Shown here piece after piece: positions 37,208-46,108 of a DNA stretch of 64,000 nucleotides. The stretch's first letter is position 1. Each line of letters begins with the position of its first letter. Below the pieces are notes generated by a model that was given only the letters and a program-made list of their open reading frames with translations, was not told the origin of the DNA and did no database searches. This DNA comes from Pontibacterium sp964228735 (GTDB taxonomy: Bacteria; Pseudomonadota; Gammaproteobacteria; Pseudomonadales; Balneatricaceae): NCBI RefSeq assembly GCF_964228735.1, contig NZ_CAXRBQ010000106.1:8953-72952 (forward strand), in the 5' to 3' direction. The position numbers and the translations under genes were made by a program.

Positions 37208-38041
37208 ATGCAGATTAAAGAGATCGAACAGCAGTTTCTGCGAGTCGCGGATTTGCCGCAAGTAGAGTTGCGTTCAACCCGCTGCAGTACACAGGGTTAC
37301 AAATCACATAGCCATGCAGAGTTTTCCATTGGCTACCTGCATTCAGGTAGCACCTGCCTGACCAGTGATGGAAGGGAGCAGCAGATCACGCAAGGTGATC
37401 TGGTAATCATTGAGCCGGGCAAAGTGCACGCCTGTAATCCGATCGACGGCGGATCTCGTGGTTACCATATGCTCTATATCGATGCGCTGTGGTGTCTGGA
37501 ATGGTTATCTACCCTTTATGAAAAGTCGGTCTCTAAATTCTGTTGTGAGCAGACGGTTATTCGTGATCCAAAGGTGACCGAGCCGTTTCTGACGCTGGTG
37601 GATCTGCTGCAACGGGGTCATGTAAGTGAGGCTTCGGCAAAGCTGGATCATCTGGCTGTTGCGTTGCTGGCGCCTTATTGTGCACCGATAGATACTGCCG
37701 GCATATCAGATGAACGCGCGGTCAGAGTCAAACAGCAGCTGTTAAGTGAATTGAGCAATCCTCCGGCCTTGGAGCAGCTCGCTGAGGCCGAAGGTTGCAC
37801 TCGGGAAGCATTGATCCGCTTGTTTAAACGTCATTACGGCATTACACCCATCGCTTTTGCAAACAATGCCCGCATCGAGCATGCCAAGTTATTGCTGCGG
37901 CAGGGTAGAGCCATTGTGGATGTCGCGCAGGACATTGGTTTTGCCGATCAGAGCCAGTTTCACCGTACCTTCGTGAACTACACCGCCTCCACCCCTCGCC
38001 AGTATCAGCAGGCAGGATCAATTTCCGACAATAACGGCTAA
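37208..38041 (+). CDS. AraC family transcriptional regulator
   Basis: The 277-residue protein has an N-terminal cupin ligand domain (SHSHAEFSIGYLHSG and DLVIIEPGKVHACNP) and a C-terminal double helix-turn-helix of the AraC family (LEQLAEAEGCTREALIRLFKRHYG and IVDVAQDIGFADQSQFHRTFVNYTASTPRQY, each a canonical block). I prefer ATG 37208, which has AGAGGA upstream, over 37178. It is followed 54 bases later by a LysE exporter gene on the same strand, which it most likely controls in response to the exported compound. Confidence 0.87.
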   Translation: MQIKEIEQQFLRVADLPQVELRSTRCSTQGYKSHSHAEFSIGYLHSGSTCLTSDGREQQITQGDLVIIEPGKVHACNPIDGGSRGYHMLYIDALWCLEWLSTLYEKSVSKFCCEQTVIRDPKVTEPFLTLVDLLQRGHVSEASAKLDHLAVALLAPYCAPIDTAGISDERAVRVKQQLLSELSNPPALEQLAEAEGCTREALIRLFKRHYGITPIAFANNARIEHAKLLLRQGRAIVDVAQDIGFADQSQFHRTFVNYTASTPRQYQQAGSISDNNG

Positions 38042-38095
38042 TCTCTCAGGCGTAAGCTCCTCGTGGTTGATGTTATCCGTACGAAGGAGTTTGTG

Positions 38096-38731
38096 ATGTC
38101 GCTGGAGTTATTGTTTCCTACCGCCTTTCCTGCGCTGGTTTTAGCGCACTTTATCGCGTTGTTGAGTCCGGGTCAGGACTTCTTTCTGATTACCGCTAAC
38201 GCGATCCGTCATGGCTTGCGTGGCAGTCGATTTATCTGTGTTGGTGTCGCCCTGGGCAATGCGGTTTATATCGCCGTGGCGATTCTGGGTTGGACCGGTA
38301 TCCGCGACAATCCTGTGATTTTTACCGTGATTGAATTTGCCGGAGCGCTTTATCTATTGTGGATAGGGCTGCAGCTGCTGCGCAGTAAACCTCAGGCAAT
38401 GGCAGAAGGGCAGGGGGAAATTGAGGCCCCTGGAGTGCTGAAACAGCTGTTGCTTGGCTTCAATTCCGCCTTGCTCAATCCCAAGAATGCGCTGTTTTAT
38501 ATGAGCCTGATGGCGGTGATTTTGGGGTCGGATGTAACCCTGATACAGCAGGTCAGTTGTGGGATTTGGATGATGCTGGCAGTACTGCTGTGGGATCTGT
38601 TGGTCGCCCGCTTGATCGGTTTGTCGCGGATCAGAGAGGCGCTCAACCAGCGTATTCATCTGGTTGAGCGCGGAGCCGGAGCAGTGTTGGCCAGTTTGGG
38701 CGTTGGGATCTTCCTACAGACCAGCCGCTGA
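38096..38731 (+). CDS. LysE/RhtB family amino-acid exporter
   Basis: The 211-residue protein has about six membrane helices and the LysE family features: LLSPGQDFFLITANAIRHGLRGSR near the N-terminus and NPKNALFYMSLM in the middle. These proteins export amino acids or related small metabolites. The start at 38096 has AAGGAGT upstream and gives the standard family length; an upstream in-frame start would add 11 residues. Paired with the AraC regulator just before it. The substrate is not readable. Confidence 0.88.
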   Translation: MSLELLFPTAFPALVLAHFIALLSPGQDFFLITANAIRHGLRGSRFICVGVALGNAVYIAVAILGWTGIRDNPVIFTVIEFAGALYLLWIGLQLLRSKPQAMAEGQGEIEAPGVLKQLLLGFNSALLNPKNALFYMSLMAVILGSDVTLIQQVSCGIWMMLAVLLWDLLVARLIGLSRIREALNQRIHLVERGAGAVLASLGVGIFLQTSR

Positions 38732-38742
38732 CCAATACACAA

Positions 38743-39285
38743 TTATCCCAGCTGTGCCTGAACCTCTTTTAGAAACTGGCGGGCTTCCTCTTCAGAGGGA
38801 ATCTCTTCTGCCAGCTTGCTCAGGGCAGCATCCAGGTTGAGTGCTGATTTTAAGATGTCATCGCAGATGATGGGGGCGACCGGGCCGATGTACTCCGCCA
38901 GGCATGTCTCAATGACGCTACGTTGCTCATCTGAGCATTCGAACACCGGTGCCGGTACACAATCATCATCCTGACTAGCGGTTTGTGTTTTGATCTCCGC
39001 CAGGGTGTTCAGAATCTCTCCGGTGGGCGGTAGCGGGGTGCGCTGATCGGTGATCATGCCCTCCTGAAAATGATGACGGGCGTTGGCGATCTCACCCATA
39101 GCATCAAGTGCTTCAATGCCGTGCAGGTTGAAGTAGTAGATAAATACAATTTCGCCTTCGGTGAGGATCATATGCGCAGACCGGTTGCAGTCGGTGGAGA
39201 TAAACAGGCTGCCCGTCGCCTCCTTGCGACAGAGCTGTCTGATCTCTTCTACAACCTGCGCAAACGGCAGATAGTTTCCGGACAT
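38743..39285 (-). CDS. PATAN/DUF4388-like signalling partner protein
   Basis: The 180-residue soluble protein shows, in residues 1-75, a pattern like PATAN/DUF4388 domains (EIRQLCRKEATGSLFIST, then ILTEGEIVFIYYFNLHGIEAL). Its C-terminal helices carry LAEYIGPVAPIICDDIL and a closing EEARQFLKEVQAQ, resembling the small helical domain that caps some signalling proteins. No enzymatic motif is present. Its ATG lies 6 bases after the stop of the dCache-HAMP gene, and its GAGAGG ribosome binding site overlaps that gene's end, so the two are translationally coupled. I infer it is the output or adaptor partner of that sensor. Domain names are from pattern memory, not a search. Confidence 0.7.
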   Translation of the reverse strand: MSGNYLPFAQVVEEIRQLCRKEATGSLFISTDCNRSAHMILTEGEIVFIYYFNLHGIEALDAMGEIANARHHFQEGMITDQRTPLPPTGEILNTLAEIKTQTASQDDDCVPAPVFECSDEQRSVIETCLAEYIGPVAPIICDDILKSALNLDAALSKLAEEIPSEEEARQFLKEVQAQLG

Positions 39286-39291
39286 CGTGGT

Positions 39292-40359
39292 TTACCTCTC
39301 GCGCAGGCGATCAATGGTGATCTGCAAACTGGTATCCATCCGCTTGATCGCTTTGGCCAGTGCGCCGATCTCATCTTTACGATCGGTGCCCTCGATTTCG
39401 GCGTCGGTCTGCCCGCGGCTGATCCCTTCTGCAATCCCGGTCAGGCGAGCAACCGGATTCAACACCAGATGCCCCATCATGATGTACAGCACCAACGAGG
39501 CGACAATGGCGCTGGCGATGGCACCGAGAATGGCGTTGCGGCTCAGGGTGTAGGCCTCGGCCATCACTTTCTCTTTCTCCAGAACAACGCCGATCATCCA
39601 GTTACTGCCAAACAGGCCTCGCAGACGGCGGTAGCTGGTCATTACCGTGGTGCCATCAAGCTCTAGCTCCTGCAGTTCAGAACTCAGGCGTGGCTGCTTG
39701 CCGGTAAACAGAGCGCTGATCGGTTTGCCGTTAAAGTGGGTGTCCGGATGGCTGATGATCTCGCCCTTGGAGTTCAGCAGGAAGGCGTATCCGGTACCGT
39801 TGAAGTTCAGTGTGTTTACGGCATCAGACACGGTCTTCAGGCTCAGGTCACCACCAAAGGCACCTTTAAATTCACGGCCATCGTAGATACTGGCAACGGC
39901 GGAGATAAGGATATCGTTGGTGGCGGAGTCGGCGTAAGGATCGGTCAGGATCGCCCGGTTATGGTTGCGGGCGCGGTCGTACCAGGGACGCACACGGGCG
40001 TCCCAGCCTTCGCCTGGGTTCCAGTCCGGGTTATTGGAGATTGGCTGGCCGTTATGATCCAGGCCGCCAAACATCAGGATGAATTCCTGCTCAAGCAGGG
40101 GGCGATCCATGGTGGTCTGGATCGCTTCTTCGCTGAAATCGTCGGAGATGGTTTGCGCCATCATATCGATGATTGCCAGTTTGCCGTTCAGCCAGTTGGT
40201 GATTTGGTGTGAGAGGGCAACCGTGGCTTCGTTAATGCGGTTTTCGGTACGTTCGTACAGGGCGTTTTGCACAGTGTGGTATTGGGTCCAGGCGAAAAGC
40301 GAGAACGCAAGGACGATCACGGCAGAGGTTGCCAGTGGTACTTTGTGTGAGATTTTCAC
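39292..40359 (-). CDS. dCache-HAMP membrane sensor without output domain
   Basis: The 355-residue protein looks like the front half of a chemoreceptor. It has an N-terminal membrane helix (residues 8-26), a periplasmic double-Cache domain with the marks RVRPWYDRARNHNRAILTDPYADSATNDILISAVASIY (given in parts: WYDRA, TDPYAD, GGDLSL), a second helix at about 275-297, and a HAMP domain (NPVARLTGIAEGISRGQ, then EIGALAKAIKRMDTSL). It ends right after HAMP. There is no methyl-accepting, kinase or GGDEF domain. The start is GTG with AAAGG upstream. The double-Cache signature suggests an amino-acid-like or other small extracellular ligand. Confidence 0.85.
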   Translation of the reverse strand: MKISHKVPLATSAVIVLAFSLFAWTQYHTVQNALYERTENRINEATVALSHQITNWLNGKLAIIDMMAQTISDDFSEEAIQTTMDRPLLEQEFILMFGGLDHNGQPISNNPDWNPGEGWDARVRPWYDRARNHNRAILTDPYADSATNDILISAVASIYDGREFKGAFGGDLSLKTVSDAVNTLNFNGTGYAFLLNSKGEIISHPDTHFNGKPISALFTGKQPRLSSELQELELDGTTVMTSYRRLRGLFGSNWMIGVVLEKEKVMAEAYTLSRNAILGAIASAIVASLVLYIMMGHLVLNPVARLTGIAEGISRGQTDAEIEGTDRKDEIGALAKAIKRMDTSLQITIDRLRER

Positions 40360-40717
40360 GGTGGTATGCCTTTATCGGAAACCAGTCCGAGGTGTCGGTG
40401 GTTTCAGTTTTTATTTTTGTTTTCAGGCCGCTGTCTAATTAATTCAGGCCGCGTTTTTTCGGAGACTAAATTTAATTCTCTGAAAAGATATAGGGTGGGT
40501 ATTACAGTCGGTGCGGGTATTTATCTGGTCCATTACTACATCCCAGTCAGTAATCAAATTAGCCAAAGTATTAACCGGTCGAACAGTTTGCCTAAAATAT
40601 AAGCAGATATGTCGGCTCATTAGTGCCAATTTTTGATGCTGTATTGGGCCAGGTGAAAGGCTGTAAGATATTTCAGTATTAAAACTTTTTATCTTTGCAG
40701 TGGGATACTGGAGTGCT
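40360..40717. other. AT-rich gap upstream of the dCache gene
   Basis: This 358-base gap lies between the dCache-HAMP gene and the end of the upstream diguanylate cyclase gene (both minus strand). It should hold the promoter of the dCache pair. I see no convincing reading frame, RNA gene, repeat or strong terminator in it. Confidence 0.4.
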
Positions 40718-42232
40718 CTAAATCGTTTCAGTTATTACCTGTTTTGGTTTTTTTTCCGTCGCACTGTTCATTGCGTAACAATAAGATGTGCCGGACTGCT
40801 TGGCTCGATACATGGCCGCATCGGCTTCGGTAATGAGCTCTTCAGAACTGCTGCATGGATTTGGATAGACCGCAATTCCGATGCTGGCGCTTACGTTAAT
40901 CCCCAGATCATTAATGACGACCGGTTTTTGGATCAGCTTCTGCAGGTGGGTAACGATTTTGCCAATGTCGGTTGCCCCGTTGACAGCAGGGGCGATTATC
41001 ACAAATTCGTCTCCGCCATAACGCGCGATGGTGTCGGTAGAACGCATGCCATCTCTTAATCGTGCGGCCAGGGTGACCAGCAACTTGTCGCCGACCTCAT
41101 GGCCATGGGTATCATTCACCGGTTTAAAGCCGTTCAGGTCAATAAAGAACAGAGCAAGTGGGGTACCGTTGCGGTCTGCATGGGCGACCTCCAGCTCCAG
41201 GCGGTCATAGAAGACTCGCCGGTTGACCAGGCCGGTCAAGGCATCGTGATTGGCAAGCTCTGCCAGCTGCCGCTCTTTGTCGCGGTGATGACTGATATCG
41301 ATGACGGTCGTCAGATGCAGTACCTGGCCATCCAGCTGAAATTGTTTGTCATGCAGCTCTACGGCAAAGCGTTTTCCATCGGCTTGCAGACCAAACCAGC
41401 CACTTTCAGACAGTTTAAAGAGTGCCTGGCGGGTTAGTGACGTGATATCTGCATTTTCATAACCAAAGGTTTCTCGTGCCAGGGCATTCGCCATACGGAT
41501 TCTGCCACGTCGGTCGCTGATCAACAGGCAGGAAGAGGTGTTGTCCAGTAGCTCGGAGAGGTGGCTGATTAGTTGTGACGAGGCGAGGCTGCTGTGGCGG
41601 AAGAGCTGGATTATATGAGCGAAGTTGAACAGCGCCAGTAGAAAAGTTAAAAGCTGCGCAATGCGCAGACGTTCGGTCTTTTCCCGGGACATCTCCTCGA
41701 TGCGGGTTGTCAGACGGTTCATCAGCTTCAGTAGCGAGTTGTTTCGCGCCTCCAGCACCTGCTTCAGTGATTCAACCGTTGCCATAGAGTGGTCCCCCTG
41801 AATAAAGCGCCGAGCGAGCGGGATCAGGGGAGAAAGTTCCAGCTCTGTAATCGACAGTATCTCTGCAAGCTGTAAGTCGTGACGTACAGAGAATCTGACC
41901 ACTTCTCCACGGCTGTCTATGACATCGCCACCATGATTAAAGCTATCCAAGGTTGAGGAGAACAGCAGAAATACGCTGGTGAACTCTTGGCTGTATCGCT
42001 TAAATTCATCTGTGCCAGGCTGCGTGTGGTGTAGTTGCAGAGCGGACTTGGTCAGCTGCTGCGACAACATACGTTGGCGACCGGCTATGTTGATCGCGAG
42101 GGCGTCCGACTCGACTTCCTGGGTGATCTTTACGTTGATACCCAGGATTGCAAAGTCCAGAACAAGGAAAATGCAGATCGCGATAAACAGCGAACGGCGG
42201 TTATTGGGCTGGTGGGAGCTGAACAGACTCAT
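40718..42232 (-). CDS. Membrane diguanylate cyclase with PilJ/NarX-type sensor and PAS domain
   Basis: The 504-residue protein has a helix at about residues 14-34, then INIAGRQRMLSQQLTKSAL. This is the P-box-like helix of PilJ and nitrate sensors of the NarX type. A helical periplasmic domain follows to about 190, then a second helix (LLTFLLALFNFAHIIQLF), a PAS domain (about 215-320), and GGDEF at about 340-490 with an intact YGGDEFVII and an RSTD inhibitory site five residues before it. It should synthesise cyclic di-GMP in response to a periplasmic ligand. There is no standard gap to a ribosome binding site (CAGG abuts the ATG), so the start is less sure. Confidence 0.88.
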   Translation of the reverse strand: MSLFSSHQPNNRRSLFIAICIFLVLDFAILGINVKITQEVESDALAINIAGRQRMLSQQLTKSALQLHHTQPGTDEFKRYSQEFTSVFLLFSSTLDSFNHGGDVIDSRGEVVRFSVRHDLQLAEILSITELELSPLIPLARRFIQGDHSMATVESLKQVLEARNNSLLKLMNRLTTRIEEMSREKTERLRIAQLLTFLLALFNFAHIIQLFRHSSLASSQLISHLSELLDNTSSCLLISDRRGRIRMANALARETFGYENADITSLTRQALFKLSESGWFGLQADGKRFAVELHDKQFQLDGQVLHLTTVIDISHHRDKERQLAELANHDALTGLVNRRVFYDRLELEVAHADRNGTPLALFFIDLNGFKPVNDTHGHEVGDKLLVTLAARLRDGMRSTDTIARYGGDEFVIIAPAVNGATDIGKIVTHLQKLIQKPVVINDLGINVSASIGIAVYPNPCSSSEELITEADAAMYRAKQSGTSYCYAMNSATEKKPKQVITETI

Positions 42233-42440
42233 CCTGATACCGGGGTAGTGGTTCTACGACATTCCTTCGACGCGATAAACCTAGCCCCGGACTACAAATT
42301 TTTCCATGGTTGTGGGCTGAATCTGTTCATAAATTGACACCGCTCACACTTTGTTTGGATTTTGCCTTAGTGGGTTGATACCCCTCCCGTAAATACAGCT
42401 CCTTTCCGTTACTACGTACTTCCAAATCTGTTTAATTATT

Positions 42441-43907
42441 TTATGCCGCAGCCGATTCCTGGTCGACATAAGTGGCGGCGATATCGATAAAGGTTTGTTC
42501 CAACGCCAGGAAAGCATCAACCACCATGGGGTCAAAGTGGCTACCACGACCCTCAACGATAATGTCGCGGGCTTTTTCGTGTGGGAAGGCCGGTTTGTAG
42601 ACACGCTTTGAGGTCAGCGCGTCATAGACATCTGCCAGCGCCATCAGGCGACCAGAGATCGGAATTTCTTCACCCTTGAGCCCCTTTGGATAGCCACGGC
42701 CATCCCACTTTTCATGATGGGTCAGGCTGATCTCCCGGGCGATCTGCAGGAAGGAGTTGCTGCCCAATTGTTCTTCTGCAACCGCCAGTGCATCGGCACC
42801 GATCTGGGCATGGCCTTTCATGATCTCGAACTCTTCGTCGGTGAGTTTGCCCGGCTTGAGCAGGATATTATCGGGGATACCCACCTTGCCCACATCGTGC
42901 AGCGGCGCGGACTTGTAGAGCAGGTCAATGGTCTCGGGATCCAGCTGATCGCGGTACTTGTCCTGTCTGGCTAACTCTTCAGCCAGTACGCGCACGTAGT
43001 TCTGGGTGCGCAGGATATGCCCGCCAGTCTCGTTGTCACGGGTTTCCGCCAGGCTCGCCAGGCCGAGAATACTGGCATCACGGGTGATGCTCAGCTCTTG
43101 CGTACGGGCTGCCAGGGCCTTGATCATCTGATTGGTGTGCACCGCCATCAGACCAAATTCGTCATTACTGGTCACCGGTACCTGTATGTCCAGTTCACCG
43201 TTGCTGACACGGGCGAGGGTGGCGTTTTCGGCGCCTATGAATAGCTTCAGATTGCGGGAGTAACCGACAATTATCGCCAGTATGTACACCATCATGGCGC
43301 CAATCACGAAGACGATCTCACCCAGGATGTAACGCTGAGAGGTTTGCAAAGGGATGCTGTCGCCGGTGTGGATCAGCCACTCCAAATCCTTGTTGATCAC
43401 CAGGAATACCACGCCAATCACGGAGACGGCGCAGACCGCTGCAAACCATACGAATTTCTGGGTAAGTGGATAGGGATTGTCGTCCGGCTGTAGTTGTTCG
43501 TCAGATGCGGTGAGTTTTTGGGCCAGCAGATATTCGCGAAACAGGGCCAGTTCACAGGCGATCAGGAAGCCAAGTACGGACATCCCTACAATCACCTTAC
43601 CGGCACTTTCCATCGGAAAGCCGTAGTTAAGCCAGTTATAAAGTCCGAGGCCGGCGCCAAAGGTTAGAAACAGCCCCAAGTCTATTTTGAACTGCTGTTT
43701 GACTTGCTGTTTGTAGGCGCGTTGTTCCAGCCCTGCTTCAAGCTTCATACGTATAGCCCATTGCACGCAGAATGCGATCAGTATGGGGACCAGAAGCTGT
43801 GCTGTGGTCAGTGAATCAAGAAAAGGGCATACCTGAACGCCATAAAGTGCGAACAGTAGCATTGCTGTCAAATAATGGAGCGTGGTGCGCTTGGTAATCG
43901 ACTGCAT
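42441..43907 (-). CDS. Membrane HD-GYP cyclic-di-GMP phosphodiesterase
   Basis: The 488-residue protein has about six membrane helices in its first 265 residues, a HAMP-like segment (NLKLFIGAENATLARVSNG and ELDIQVPVTSNDEFG), and a C-terminal HD-GYP domain. The metal and signature residues are intact: HILRTQNYV, LHDVGKVGIPDNIL, HAQIGA, THHEKWDGRGYPKGLKGEEIP. It should hydrolyse cyclic di-GMP. I chose the internal ATG at 43907, which removes 18 residues of poor quality from the longest frame. It diverges from the cytosolic diguanylate cyclase gene that starts at 44161, giving a neighbouring synthesis/degradation pair. Confidence 0.88.
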   Translation of the reverse strand: MQSITKRTTLHYLTAMLLFALYGVQVCPFLDSLTTAQLLVPILIAFCVQWAIRMKLEAGLEQRAYKQQVKQQFKIDLGLFLTFGAGLGLYNWLNYGFPMESAGKVIVGMSVLGFLIACELALFREYLLAQKLTASDEQLQPDDNPYPLTQKFVWFAAVCAVSVIGVVFLVINKDLEWLIHTGDSIPLQTSQRYILGEIVFVIGAMMVYILAIIVGYSRNLKLFIGAENATLARVSNGELDIQVPVTSNDEFGLMAVHTNQMIKALAARTQELSITRDASILGLASLAETRDNETGGHILRTQNYVRVLAEELARQDKYRDQLDPETIDLLYKSAPLHDVGKVGIPDNILLKPGKLTDEEFEIMKGHAQIGADALAVAEEQLGSNSFLQIAREISLTHHEKWDGRGYPKGLKGEEIPISGRLMALADVYDALTSKRVYKPAFPHEKARDIIVEGRGSHFDPMVVDAFLALEQTFIDIAATYVDQESAAA

Positions 43908-44160
43908 GATGGCGGTTAATCCTCTGCGGTGTACTTCAGCCCTTATCCCAGGGAAACACAATTAAATTGCAGGTTCTAATCCTCTGAGCCCAGAAACAAT
44001 TTATAGGTTCAAATTCCAAAAAGTAAAATTTGTTGTATTAAAGACAAATCACTTTCGTGGCTTTAATCATATAAAACGTTGTTACGGTGAACTGCGGTAG
44101 AACTCCTGATCAATATTGGCTATGTTCTTAGCACATGCCGCACCCTTGAGAAGTAATTGA

Positions 44161-45780
44161 ATGACCATCGCATCAGTATTCTCTCAGTTAAATCAGGCCT
44201 ATCTTCTTATTTCACTTTCTGACTGGTCACTGGTTGTCGTCAACGAAAGTGCATCTCGTATGCTTCGGCTGAATGCTGATACTCTTGAACAGGGTGCTTT
44301 ATGGAATAAAACCCTTAAACCGTTGTTGCAGGAACGCGGACAGGAGGGTGATCTGGTATTTCACTGCGGTCAGTCATTATTTCAGGCGCGCTGTTCTCAA
44401 ATCGAAACCGATAATGGCGCCTATCTTGCGGTCAGTGTGGTGCCTTTTCTGTCCACCTCTAGCCAGCAGCAGGATGTATTTGCCCTGCTGGATAATCTGG
44501 GTGCGTACGTGTACTGCAAGGATGTGAATTTCCGCTACACCTATGTCAATCAGCAGGTGTGCCAGCTTTTTGGTTATCCACTGGATGAGGTCATTGGCCA
44601 CAGCGATGTGCGCTTCTTCGGAGAGGAGACCGCTCAGCGTCTGGTGGAGGAGAGCGACCGCTATGTAGTGGAAGAGGGGCAGGTGGTGGAGCGTGAGGAG
44701 GTGAACTATGTGCCGGAGTTTGATGAATACCGCCACTACATCACTGTGAAGAAGCCGCTGCACAACGAGTTGGGTGAGATTGTTGGTTTGTTTGGCATAT
44801 CCACAGACATCACCGAGATGCGCCTTGCTGAAAAGAAGCTGCGCGATAGCGAGACCAAGCTCAGTACCATACTGGATAACGTTGGGGCTTACATTTACAT
44901 CAAAGATGCCGAGCGCCGTTTCCGCTACATCAACAAAAAAACCGAGGAGTTGTTTGGTCGCGGTAGCGATGAAATCCTCGGTATGAACAATTATGAACTG
45001 CTGGGAGAGGTACAAGGGGAAGAATTTGATCGTACCGACCGCCTCGTTTTTGAAACCAAGCAACGTCTCACCTGCATTGAATCCTTTCATGCGGGGGAGG
45101 ACACCTATTATTACTGGTCGGTAAAAATCCCACTGGCGAGCGCAAACGGTGAGATCGATCAGTACATCGGTATGTCGATGGATATCACCGAGCAGAAGCA
45201 ACTCGAATATCAGGTACGCGAGGCTAATAAGGCACTTAACGACAAGATCGAAGAGATCAGCCAGCTCAAGGATAAATTGCACGAGCAGGCGGTTCGGGAT
45301 GCCCTGACCGGGCTATACAACCGCCGTTATCTGGAAGACCGGGTCGAGGAGCTGTTTAGCGATCGCCGTCAGAGTCACTGCTCCCTGCTGATGATCGATG
45401 TGGACCACTTCAAGCAGGTTAACGATAAGTTGGGACACAAGAAGGGCGATCAGATACTGCAATTGTTGGCGAAGCTGTTGGAAGAGGAATGCCGTGCCGA
45501 TGACCTTGTGTGTCGCTACGGCGGCGAAGAGTTTTTGATTGTGCTGCCCGGCAGCGACGCCCCAACTGCGTATCAGAAAGCCGAGTGGATTCGACAACGC
45601 TACGCGATGTTAGTTGGGGAAAGCTGTCCCGAGGTTGTTGGCAGTTCGATATCTGTGGGGGTAGCGGCAGCACCGATGCATGGTGCTGACTTTGCCGCGG
45701 TCTATCATTGTGCAGACAATGCGCTCTATCAGGCAAAAGCGTTGGGCAGGAACTGTTGCGTTATTGCCGCGGCATCATAA
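44161..45780 (+). CDS. Soluble PAS-PAS diguanylate cyclase
   Basis: The 539-residue protein has no membrane helix. An N-terminal PAS-like region (about 1-100) is followed by two clear PAS domains (about 105-225 and 232-350) that repeat the pattern LDNLGAYVYCKDVNFRYTYVN / LDNVGAYIYIKDAERRFRYIN, then a coiled-coil linker and a GGDEF domain with the active variant GGEEF and an RADD inhibitory site. It should make cyclic di-GMP in the cytoplasm. GAGAAG lies 8 bases before the ATG. The two PAS domains are similar enough to suggest duplication within the gene. Confidence 0.88.
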   Translation: MTIASVFSQLNQAYLLISLSDWSLVVVNESASRMLRLNADTLEQGALWNKTLKPLLQERGQEGDLVFHCGQSLFQARCSQIETDNGAYLAVSVVPFLSTSSQQQDVFALLDNLGAYVYCKDVNFRYTYVNQQVCQLFGYPLDEVIGHSDVRFFGEETAQRLVEESDRYVVEEGQVVEREEVNYVPEFDEYRHYITVKKPLHNELGEIVGLFGISTDITEMRLAEKKLRDSETKLSTILDNVGAYIYIKDAERRFRYINKKTEELFGRGSDEILGMNNYELLGEVQGEEFDRTDRLVFETKQRLTCIESFHAGEDTYYYWSVKIPLASANGEIDQYIGMSMDITEQKQLEYQVREANKALNDKIEEISQLKDKLHEQAVRDALTGLYNRRYLEDRVEELFSDRRQSHCSLLMIDVDHFKQVNDKLGHKKGDQILQLLAKLLEEECRADDLVCRYGGEEFLIVLPGSDAPTAYQKAEWIRQRYAMLVGESCPEVVGSSISVGVAAAPMHGADFAAVYHCADNALYQAKALGRNCCVIAAAS

Positions 45781-46108
45781 GGCCGCCTGAACTTGACGTA
45801 GCTCAAGAACGCTCTCCATATATCCCTGTGGTCGTGTGAGGCTTTGCTACACTGTAGGTTCTTTAATGATCGTTTGTGTATCAGATCGCATGTAAGATGT
45901 ATCGGCTTTTCATGATTTGACCTGATCATTGTCAAGAAAAGCTGTCACGGCCCTTTTGTGCGTAGGCACGGATGTGCATGCTTAGGGCAATAATAAAAAC
46001 GAGCGTTATCGTCATGGATCGACTCTGACGGGATCGCCTACCAATGACTGTACTTTGATGGCTTCTATGCTCTGTGCCTGAAAGTCTGGAAAATGAAGTA
46101 GAAGTAGT
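45781..46108. other. Gap between two diguanylate cyclase genes
   Basis: This 328-base region holds no convincing gene. TTGACGTAGCTCAA at 45793-45806 matches the FNR/Anr consensus (TTGAT-N4-ATCAA) at 8 of 10 positions, and a TACACT about 45 bases further could be a -10 box. Both are weak on their own. Confidence 0.35.
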
